DNA of 64,000 bases. Source: Monosiga brevicollis MX1 (taxonomy: Eukaryota > Opisthokonta > Choanoflagellata > Craspedida > Salpingoecidae). Both the position numbers and the translations under genes were made by a program. Positions 51,394 to 64,000 of this stretch are shown in pieces (position 1 is the stretch's first letter; the number at the start of each line of letters is the position of its first letter). The notes under the pieces are model-generated. The model ran no database searches. It was not told the DNA's origin and saw only the letters and a program-made list of their open reading frames with translations. Location of the stretch: contig NW_001865039.1 of NCBI RefSeq assembly GCF_000002865.3, forward strand, positions 1,206,504 through 1,270,503, given 5' to 3'.

Positions 51394-52024
51394 CATGACT
51401 GGCTCAGCCCCCAGCTCACGACGCAAAACAATCTCCACCGCCACCCTCGACCTGCGCCGCCGTAAACACAAGCAAACAGAGCTTGTGCGCCGCCAACGCA
51501 TCACCAGTGCCGTCCAAGGCTTCCGCGAACTGCTCGGCCTCAAACGAGAGGAACAGGCTCAAGTCCTTGAACTGGCCGTTGCTCGTTTAACCCAGCACAT
51601 TAGTTTTCATGACAAGCTGTTGGAATCACACCCCGAACTCGCTGCCCTCATGCCCGAAGAAGTCACCGTTGCCCTTCCCAGCAGCGAAATGCTTGGCACT
51701 TCGAGCGAGGCCGGTGACAGCGAAGACATGGATGCTGCTGGTCACCCCTCAGACGTCGAGGACAATGAGGACGACGCCAACGCGGTGCCCTCATCAACTC
51801 CCACCCCCACCCGCAACCTCAATCGTCAACGCAGTCCCATTCCCCAGCACTCTGACGTTCGCCCGAGCGTCGACGTGCTCAACCCTCTCGCCCTGCTCGC
51901 AACCACCGCCACCGAGCGACTAGGCACCACCTTCAACCGCCCCTCGCTAGCCCAGCTTGCTGGCAAGACCCCACTCTCCCCACGCAGCATCAGCTCTGGT
52001 CATGACTCGGAAGCTGAACGCTAA
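51394..52024 (+). CDS. Basic helix-loop-helix transcription factor (H-E-R type)
   Basis: Single exon, 210 codons including the stop, starting MTGSAPSSRR. Residues about 22-38 form the basic region, RRKHKQTELVRRQRI. It has His, Glu and Arg at the spacing of bHLH positions 5, 9 and 13, which is typical of group B proteins binding CACGTG E-boxes. Helix 1 is ITSAVQGFRELLGL, the loop (KREEQ) is very short, and helix 2 is AQVLELAVARLTQHI. No leucine zipper, PAS or Orange domain is clear. The rest is acidic then Ser/Pro/Thr-rich and probably disordered. The frame is open upstream to 51230, but that part is low complexity (His/Thr repeat from CA dinucleotides), so the ATG at 51394 is preferred. It is the only intronless complete gene in the window. 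The short loop and lack of a zipper leave the subfamily open. Confidence 0.8.
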
Positions 52025-53045
52025 GTTATCCGGTACCAACAGCAGGCCACCTCCCTTTTTCAAGCTCAGACGTCAACGCAAAGCGTTTCTTGTCCTATAG
52101 CCTGGGCTTTCCATTTTTTCCCTTGACCTCCATCGAGGTGCTGTCTGTCTGTGCCTGTGCATGTGTGTCCGTGCGCACCGTCACTTGTTTCTAACGTTTC
52201 CACTGGTATGAGAGAATGCACGAGCCCTCCCCCATCACCACTGTCCACACTTACACACAAGCACATGCACATAAACATACCAAGCATGCCCAGAGAGTTC
52301 CCTACCCTGCCCCTTTCCACTCAAATACACGCGCGTGTCGTTCCTTCTCCCCCGACCCTGATTCGAAAATTTGGCCAGCCTGATCCCTGGTCCATCATGT
52401 CTGTGATTTGTGTTGCCTCCTTTGGGTTTGATCTGTATCTAGCGTGCCCTGGTTACCTTGCTGGAGATTTTGCTTGCCATCCCGCGTGTTGGCAACATTG
52501 CCTGACCCTTGTCAACCCGACCTGCCTCCTCATGGCAGTTCTTAATCGAGTACCTGACAAGACTTTGACACAACTTCTTACCTACCCGCTTTCTAAACCC
52601 CGCGCCTTGACCCTGCACCTTCCCATTGACACGTGAGTTACCATGACAAAAAAATTATAAGAATCATAAAACTCATAATGTTTTGGGTGTCTGGCATCTG
52701 CCTCCAGTCTTCAACTGGGCTCGCTCCTTGGCAAGTGAGGAGGACAGCGATGAATGCATTCAAGAAAGGCAATCGATTGACACCTGACTCGCCATATCAG
52801 GCAGCCGTGGTTAGGTTACACCCATCACCACCAAACACGCACAGGTACTGGACGGGTGATGCTGACACAAACTTCGACATCAATTACCAACAAAAGGCGA
52901 AAGGTAGGAAAACCCCTACGAGGACGAGCGAGGTCCAGCACCACAAGAGCATGCGCACGCTCTCCAGACAATTTCAAAGGGCAGACACACCGCACAAGGT
53001 CCACATCATGCGCAACAACAATGATCACATTCAAACTAAGGTCCT
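52025..53045. other. Intergenic: 3' flanks of bHLH and KARS genes (convergent)
   Basis: About 1 kb between two convergent stops. A 161-codon open frame (52151-52636, plus) is Pro/Thr/His-rich without domain character and is judged spurious. Nothing else seen. Confidence 0.6.
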
Positions 53046-56923
<3,878 letters not shown>

Positions 56924-57459
56924 GGTTGCGGCTTGAAAGTGATGGAAGAATCTAATGAGGTGTTCAGCAAGACAAACGGTTTCGGGGCGTCAGGACCAAA
57001 CTGATGGAAGCAACAAATGGCAGGCGCCAAGAGAACAGAGCTTGTAGAATAGCGTTCTGACGCTTTAGACCCGAGCACATGCTGGTAAAACGAACCAAAA
57101 AAAAGCCAAGGTAGGATCTCGGCGAACAGGGGATTATCCCAGTTCACGCGCCCTAAAAGGCACCAAATTGGCAGCGTCCCACATGAGCCATAGGCACCGC
57201 ACGGCCATACACCGCTGCCATTGCACCAAAGCCATCACCCAAGACCCCCCCCCAGACATGCCAGCGACGCGAGTCTGAGGCACGCACGCACCACAGAGAG
57301 AGAGAGAGAAAAAGAAAGTCCACTACGCGCCATTTTCAGTCACCGCTCGCTCTTCACACTCATGTGAACATCCAGCACCATAACCCGCTTGACATCCCCA
57401 CACATGCATGTAACCACGTGAACGCTGACTGACACTCTCTCTCTCTCTCTCTTTTTATT

Positions 57460-57490
<31 letters not shown>

Positions 57491-57746
57491 GTGTTACCAA
57501 GTGTTAGATCTGGTCCCTGCTGCAGGTTGAACGCGTGGCAACAGTGTGTGGCTTGAGTCCGTTGATAACGTGACGTAGCTTACACTTTACGTAGGTGTGG
57601 AGTGTGACAGATGTTAGACTACCGCACACCAAGGGTTTCGTCGTTGCTCTCTCTCTCTCTCTCACAGTCTCACACACACACACACACTCTCTCTCTCTCT
57701 CTTCCTCGCATGAGCGTCTGCTTTGAACGGCAGCGCCACGAGGACC
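56924..57746. promoter_or_regulatory. Shared divergent 5' flank of KARS and EMC1
   Basis: 823 bp between two start codons pointing apart. It holds CT tracts at 57434-57486 and about 57648-57662, CA/CT mixtures to 57702, and a GA run at 57295-57309. Promoter function is inferred from geometry. Confidence 0.5.
57434..57486. repeat. (CT)n tract
   Basis: About 24 CT units, interrupted by TTTTATTT, about 260 bp upstream of the EMC1 ATG and on its sense strand. Confidence 0.93.
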
Positions 57747-59496
57747 ATGCAGTCGCTATGGATCTTGACGCTCTTGGTGGCAGCCACCGGGGCCATCTTT
57801 GAGGATCAGGCTGGCCTTTTCGACTGGTGCGCTAACCTGACGTGCTTGTTCCTCCGCGCCGGCAACCACGACCTATGGCGCTTCTGACAGTCTTCGTGCG
57901 TGTCTCTAGGCACCAGCAGCTCGTCGGACCTCCGGCCTTTGTGCAGCCTTTGCAGGGCGATGTCTTGACCGCCAGTACTCAGGGCATTGTAGCCCGCCTG
58001 GACAGCACGTCTGGCGACATTGGTATGCCATGCTCTTGGAAGAATCGCTCGTCCACGCGTGCAGACCAGACCCCACTCCCAACCAGCGACCTAGCTGAGG
58101 TGGCTGGGCCGTGTGCCGACCGAGCTGCCAGTGAAGTCTGTTTTGCTGAGCCCGAACCCCATCTCACCCCCGCCCTTGGCTTGGTTGTACTCCCCGTGTC
58201 CCCGCGTGGTCATTTTTTCATAGCTTGGCGCCGTGTCTTTCTGGAATCAGCGCAGCTGGTAAACCTGCTCGTGTTCAAGGACGGTACGCCGACACATGCA
58301 TGCTTGGCAAACACATATTGCCGCCTTGGTCTAATTCAGCTCTCTGCCTTGCCTGCTTTAATCACAAACATGAGTTGCTCGGCTGGTTTGATCAAGCGTG
58401 ACCAAGACTCATACAAAGTGTTTTGATTATGTATACCAATTTCCATATGGGGGGACCTGAATCCAGACGTTGTTGTCGTTTTCCATGACCGTGTCCTTCG
58501 CCTGGATGGTGAGGATGGTGCTGTGGTGTATGATACGGCTGTGCCGCTGGCCTCGACTGTGGACGGAGAAGCAGCAACGAGGCCTGCCAGCTGGGTGCCC
58601 GCTGCATTTGAGCTGAGTGCCTTCTATCTTGACCGCGTCCTACCCCTGGTCGTGTTGGCGGCCGAGGAACGTGTTGTCTTTGTCTCCCTCAAAGATGGTG
58701 CCGTCTTCTGGGAGTCTGGCCTGCCGACAGGGTTTGTTCGCTGCTTTACATGCTATACGGGCTCCCTGCGTTAGCCTAGCCATGCTCCAGCCCCGACCTC
58801 ACCTGGCCATCCGCCCTTGCCCAGCTTTACGGTGCAGGGAGTCATTGCTGACGCAGAGCAGAGCTCAGCGCACGCCATCGTGGCCAGTACGGACCATGCC
58901 GGGACCTTGTGAAACAATTTTTGAAAATGATCAAGGGATGAATGAGCTCATGCACGCCGCCTTGGCCCCCCTTGCACCCATGTATCTGCCCCGCATTAGA
59001 TGAGGGTGATGAACAGAAGGTGTTCCACTTTGACCTGGACCAAAAGACCAAGACCGAGGTGAGCTCATGGTTCACCTGGGCCAATGCTATTTTAAAGCTG
59101 CCCTTGCAACGAACGCCGTGCCTGCATGTCGGCCACCTTTCCTCCTTTCATGTTATGCCTTTGTCGCGCCTTGCTTGCGACAGCTGGACCTCGAAACGGC
59201 AGGAACCACGTGCTATCTGCTCCATCCTGCAAACCTCGTGTGCGAAGCTGAGCGCGGCGTGGTGATCACTGCTCTTCAGGGCGCTAACGGTGAGTTTTGG
59301 ACAGCCCTATTTCCTCGGTTTTGGATTGGGAATGCAACATGGGGAAGCCTCACCCGAATTGAGCATCTGCCTTCTTGACTCTGTTCCTCATAGCTAACAG
59401 CAATAACTCGGCCTCAACCCTGAGCCTTCCCGCCAAACCCACTGCCGTCGCCGCGGTAAACGCCGTTTTTCTCAATTGTCATCCCCCTCCCCCCTC

Positions 59497-59535
<39 letters not shown>

Positions 59536-61738
59536 TGCAGGCCTACCCTTCCCCCCCACACACACCTTACCTGTCTGTGGCTTGGCTTGTGGGTGTTTGC
59601 AGCGTCGTGATGGACAAGCCCTCATCATCAAGACGGCCGCGCCATCTACTCACACTCTGTTGATCGAGCGTCAAGAAGCTGTCCTCGTTGAAGGCATTGC
59701 CACGGATGCCACCATTTCCGGCGATCAGATTTCGGTGCGCCGCGCTCTCTTGTGCCCTGACCTCTTTCAAAACCAAGCTTTGAGACGTCAAACTCACTCT
59801 GGGAAACATGAAACTCTTCTTCTTCTTCTTCTTTCAGGTTCAGGGCAAATCTTTTTCCTTGCCGTTCCCCTCCCCAGCCGTCGCTGTCGTTGACTTTGCG
59901 GCCGTGGACTCCAGGTACGATATTGCCGTGTCGGTGTGGCCCATGCCAACTGGCGAGCCCGGGCGGGCTGCCTTTAAACGCTGCCAGTGTGCGGGTGTAA
60001 GTGGAAGACTGATGGTGTAAACTGCTGTTGTTGGTTTTGGTCCCAATATTTCGCTTTTCGTGGCCTTGCCCAGCGTCGTTGTGGCCTTTGACAACGGCGT
60101 CCTAGCTTCGTTTGAAAACGACAACGGCGTGCGCTGGCAACGACTGGAGGGCCTGGCCGATGTCGTTGATAGTCTGATCATCGATCTTGCTCCACGTATG
60201 TTTGATGATGCCGTTGCGATGATCTCGCAGCACTACCGGGGCCTGGTCATTATACTGAATGGCGTCCCACCTTGGATGTGGCTCTGTAGCTGAGGGCGAG
60301 CGCATGCTCTTTGCGGAAAGCAACCCAGTGTCAGCTTTCCTGCGCCGTGTTGCGTCGACCATGGGCGATGTCAAGGCATTGTTTCAGCCCCGGCACGACT
60401 CGGATCTGACCACCGATCTCTTCCGCCTCCACAAGATGGTGTTGGCCGTTGACCGCCATGGTCAAGTCTATGCCCTGAACTCAGTGGACGGCCAGCTGGC
60501 CTACACTTTGCCGGCGCCTCCCACACAAGAAGATTTGGAGTGCCGCCTTTTCCTTCTACAGTCTGCCACCCGTGGCTCCTCGGTGATTGCCCGCGCTTGC
60601 CACGGCAGCTGTACGTGTTGCCCGTTTTGTTTGCACAATGTTTCTGACGTGTGTTACTCACCTAGTGCAACTTGAGTGCGGTGCTTCGACCTAAAGTTTG
60701 TGCCTGCTGCCTGTCCTATCTGACCCATGCTTGCGCGCCTGGTTGTCCTGCAGCCGCCGAGGACACGGTGACGTTCTTTGATGGCCTGACAGGTACCCCG
60801 GTCAAAACAAAGGGCCTGTCGGAGCAGGTTGTGGCCGATGTCCGAGGCTTTGCTGTCATTCCTTCATCAAGTGCCGAAGCCCAGATCCTGGCCGTTCTTC
60901 GCCGCGATGGCAGGTGAGCATTAAGCCTTTTTTTTTATTTTCTTGTCAAATTTTGCTCGTGCCGTCGTGGCCAACGTTCTTGCCTCACTCCGATTCGATG
61001 GTTGCTCCTACTCTTCAGTGTTGCTTTCTTTCCCGAACCCAAGGTGGAGGAGCAGACTTCAACCCCGGTCTATTTCTTCATTTTGGAGCGTCGGGTGGGC
61101 GTGCTGCGTGGCTATTTGCTAGTTAATGGTACGGCTCAACCTACATATGAGCTCGACCTGGCTCCCCAAGGCGAAGTTGTGGCCGATGTGGCCATGCTGC
61201 CCGCCTATCAACGCATTGCTTCCCCGGTACGTCTGCTTGTGAATCATTGTCCTTGTGCCTGTTTCAAAGCAGCGCCCGCCCGCTTCATAGTGGTGTATGC
61301 TCAATCCTGTCAGGGCGAGATCTTGGCGGACAAGACTGTGTTATTCAAGTACACCAACCCCAACCTCCTGGCCGTCGCTACGCTGTCCCCCTACGTCAAG
61401 CGCAGCGCCGTGTTGACCGTGGCCATCATTGATACTGTCACGGTCCGTGTATCGTCCTTCTTTCCAAACGAGTGACTGCTGGCCCATGCGTTGAACTAAC
61501 ATGCCCACTCCTCTTCACAGGGAGCTTTTGTGGATCGTGTCCAACACGACAACGTGCGAGGGCCGGCCTGTCTGACCATGGCTGAGAATTGGGTCCTGTA
61601 CTCCTTCCGTGACCGCAAACACAAGCGCACGGAGATTGCCGTCACCGAGCTCTATGATAGCATGGGCAAGGTGTGTCTCTAGCGAACGGTCTTCTGGTCT
61701 GCTCACACTCGGCGGAGTTGCTTGCGTTTGTTTGTTTG

Positions 61739-61778
<40 letters not shown>

Positions 61779-62916
61779 GTTTTTTGTTTTTTGTTTATTG
61801 TTTTTTGTTTTTTTGTTTTGCTTTCTTTTTTTGCTTGTTTTCCTCTTGTTTTTTTGCACGACTTGATCACAACTGTTGCTCCATGCGGACCGTGACAGGT
61901 GGCCGAGCAGGGCTTTTCGTCCTTCAAACGCCAGGAGCCGCTTGTTCTGCGTCAATCCTATGCTTTCCCGGGCTTTATCAACCGACTCGCTGTCACAAAC
62001 ACGGCTTTGGTCAGTCGTGCTGCCCTACCTGTAGGAGAGGAGATGAAGAGGGTGCAGCATTGTGGTCGCCGCTGGGTGGCTGTATTGGCGATGGGGATCA
62101 AACTTTGGCTTGCTTTTTGTCCATCTCGGGTTCAGGCGCAACTCCTGCTCACGTGTCGGATCTGGTTGCTAGGGTGTGACACAACGTAACGCGCTAGTCG
62201 GGCTGGCCTCGGGCGGCGTGTTGTCTCTCCCGCGCCCCATGTTTAGCGCCCGCCGGTGGGTGGCTCGACCCTGTCATTGCCGTCTTGGTTGAACTTGCTG
62301 CTTCATTGTTGCTGACACCTGCCATCTTTGGCCATCATCCCTGTATTATGCCTGCTTTGGAATCTTGATTTGGACATAGACCCGCGGAAAAGGGCGCCGG
62401 CGCAGCTCTTGGCCTGCCTGATTACCACCCGCTCATTTCTGTCAGCACGCGGTCCATTCTCAATTACAACCACACGGTTGAGAACCTGCGCACCATCGTC
62501 ACGGCGCCCACGGGTCTGGAGTCAACCTGCATCGTTGTGGCCTTTGGTGCTGATATCTTCTTGACGCAGGTCGGTGTCGCTCTCCAAGCCTTGAGCGGCT
62601 GCGCCAGAAATTCAAGAGTCGCTCATCGCTTTGCTCGACAAGACAAGAGACGGCTGGCTGGATGCTTCCCTAGACACACTGCTGCGACTCCCGTTGGCGT
62701 CTCCTCAAGTGCGCTCTCACTGATGTGTTTTGCTCTTTTTTGGTGGTGTTTTACCTGCTGTGGGGTTGATAGCATTCGCCGAGCAAGCAATACGATCGCC
62801 TCAACTCAGACTTTGACTTTGTGAGCCTGACGCTGGTGCTGACCGCCTTGGTTGCGCTGACCTTTGTCTTGAGCAACCTGGCAGGGCGCAAGCGCCTGGC
62901 AGCTCTCTGGATCTAG
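57747..62916 (+). CDS. EMC1: EMC1, ER membrane protein complex subunit 1
   Basis: A multi-exon gene. Exon 1 (57747-57826) encodes a signal peptide (MQSLWILTLLVAATGA) and IFEDQAGLFDW, matching the EDQVGKFDW start of mature EMC1. Exons 57910-58022 and 58224-58283 continue the first propeller. Later blocks: VLRLDGEDGAVVYDT, ETAGTTCYLLHPANLVC, YTNPNLLAVATLSPY, MAENWVLYSFRDRKHKRTEI, VLRQSYAFPGFINRLAVTN, GLASGGVLSLPRP, and the signature ILNYNHTVENLRTI / TAPTGLESTCIVVAFG. It ends SPSKQYDRLNSDFDFVSLTL plus one transmembrane helix (LTALVALTFVL) and a short basic tail, as in human. EMC1 is the large lumenal subunit of the EMC, which inserts tail-anchored and multipass membrane proteins. At least fifteen exons are present; many internal boundaries were inferred from conserved blocks and are approximate. 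One intron holds a 34-base T run (61741-61774), another a CA microsatellite (59498-59533). Confidence 0.93.
59498..59533. repeat. (CA)n microsatellite in EMC1 intron
   Basis: About 18 CA units after a C-rich stretch, between EMC1 coding blocks. Confidence 0.95.
61741..61857. repeat. T homopolymer and T-rich low-complexity run in EMC1 intron
   Basis: 34 consecutive T, then repeated GTTTTTTG-like units, ending before the acceptor for the exon that encodes VAEQGFSSFKRQ. Confidence 0.95.
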
Positions 62917-63168
62917 ATTGGATTGCTTTGGTTTTGAACCCCTCCATCCCCTCTTAAACACCAAAATACAAGGGCTGACAGGGAAGTCAGAATGAAGAAA
63001 AAAAAAAACAATTAATTCACGTCACGTCACCCATCATTCGACATCTTGGGTGCCTCGTGTCCAAGGCGCAGCGCAGCCACACCCGACTTCTACCATCGTC
63101 TCGAGTTTCATCAACGCTGACAATTTTGTCAGAGTGTCAGCGTGTTTTGTTTTGCTGCTCAAGTGTTC
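62917..63168. other. Short intergenic: EMC1 3' flank and patatin 5' flank
   Basis: 252 bp with an A run at 62996-63008. No coding signal. The two genes are in tandem. Confidence 0.6.
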
Positions 63169-64000
63169 ATGGTTCTGGGACATGGTTGCGCATGTGCAAG
63201 GGCGCTCCAGGATGATGGCTCGGGGGTTAGGAGGCGTTTGGTGGCCAAGCTGGCCTGCCGCACACACCAGGACGTGGAAGCATTTTCAACGCTGGCCAAA
63301 AAGGCACACGGCCACTTCGCTTCCATTACAAAGAACCTGCACGCTGTCACTCGTCATGGAGACGCTGGCGTATCTCATGACGGTCACTTGCCGGTCAGTA
63401 CGGCTCAGCGCTGCGCACTGCCGGCGCCCAGGCAAACTCACTTGCCCCACACCCCGGTGACTCGTGCATAACATGATTGTAGGATGGTGATGCCGGCGGT
63501 GCTCTCGGTGGCACCAAATGATGTGGCTTTGTTCTGCTGCCACGCCGTGGCTCAATTTTACTGTCGTCTGCTGGGCGTCTATCGCGCTTGCCGCGCCGCT
63601 GACTCAGTTCTAGACCTCTGCATTCGCCTCCTCAAGGCGCTCGTGCGCGAACCGGTCAGTGCAAAGCACCTCGTCCCGCGGCAGCAAGCTTGACCCACTG
63701 GTCCCCACACCATGGCTGCTTCGCCTACATCTCATGCTTGAGGCTTCTTACCGGGTCACAGGAAAAGAAAGTGACTGACTTTGATGAAGACACGTTGGTC
63801 CTCACGCTGTCTTCAGCTGGTTTTGGCGGCGTGTACTACGCGGGCTTCTTGTATGCCATGTACGACCTGCTGCATGAGCCCTGCGTGCGCGGCCAAGTCA
63901 AGCTGGTAGGCTCGTCTGCGGGTGCCATTGTGGGGGCCATCTTCTTGGCCTCGCAGAGCCGACAGCAGTTTAAGGACATTTGCGACCGCGTCTTTGAGCA
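63169..64000 (+). CDS. Patatin-like phospholipase, partial (5' part; runs off right edge)
   Basis: Three exons visible. Exon 1 starts at ATG 63169 (MVLGHGCACARAL) and runs to about 63365. Exon 2, about 63481-63657, includes SVAPNDVALFCCHAVAQFYC. Exon 3, from about 63762, begins EKKVTDFDEDTLVLTLSSAG and is open to the edge. Exon 3 shows the patatin signature: a beta strand then SSAGFGGVYYAGFLYAM, corresponding to the glycine-rich oxyanion loop, and later VKLVGSSAGAIVGAI with the GxSxG nucleophile serine elbow. Patatin/PNPLA enzymes hydrolyse acyl esters of phospholipids or triglycerides with a Ser-Asp dyad; the Asp lies beyond the window. No signal peptide is clear. The start is uncertain because exon 1 resembles nothing I know; another upstream exon is possible. 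Substrate cannot be predicted. Confidence 0.72.

Noticed and set aside
52151-52636. 161-codon plus-strand frame between bHLH and KARS
   Set aside because: Pro/Thr/His-rich low complexity without domain character or a splice partner.

Overview
This window looks like nuclear DNA from a unicellular flagellate close to animals, most likely a choanoflagellate of the Monosiga type. Evidence: dense GT-AG introns, mostly about 60-200 bp; closely packed genes on both strands; a MAGUK scaffold with PDZ, SH3 and guanylate-kinase-like domains (a holozoan hallmark); a SPAG17/PF6 flagellar central-pair protein; and orthologues of animal housekeeping genes (EMC1, MRTO4, MIX23, WDR54, CHMP2, SCAF4/8, stefin, KARS). 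I assigned exons by hand from splice sites, reading frame and family alignment from memory. Summed exon lengths close in frame for most genes. The species name is an inference.

Layout. 1-17375 (-): a giant midasin/dynein-related AAA+ protein, at least 5661 codons, running off the left edge, with one uninterrupted exon of at least 16187 nt. 17903-20754 (-): a seven-PDZ protein. 20900-28310 (-): a 1977-residue MAGUK with about five PDZ, SH3, GUK and about ten more PDZ. These two PDZ genes may be one transcription unit. 28311-29780: intergenic. 29781-33404 (-): SCAF4/8-like CID-RRM protein. 34169-35337 (+): CHMP2/VPS2. 36092-36702 (+): stefin. 36939-37857 (-): MIX23. 38516-44965 (-): SPAG17. 45262-46555 (+): MRTO4. 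47134-49218 (+): WDR54. 51394-52024 (+): single-exon bHLH factor. 53046-56923 (-): lysyl-tRNA synthetase with a WHEP domain in front and an unrecognised domain behind. 57747-62916 (+): EMC1. 63169 to the right edge (+): patatin-like lipase, partial.

The genes do not form a pathway. Most are unrelated housekeeping functions: ribosome assembly, tRNA charging, mRNA 3'-end control, ESCRT, ER membrane insertion and mitochondrial import. Added to these are flagellar and scaffold proteins. Three head-to-head pairs (SCAF/CHMP2, SPAG17/MRTO4, KARS/EMC1) share short intervals carrying CT dinucleotide tracts. I saw no transposon, retroelement, rRNA or CRISPR array, and no tRNA I could support by eye. 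One assembly gap of 50 N lies inside a KARS intron.

The most unusual items are the AAA+ giant (two of six canonical P-loops, C-terminal beta-sandwich modules, no introns in over 16 kb), the PDZ array built from phase-0 intron units, and the doubly extended lysyl-tRNA synthetase.
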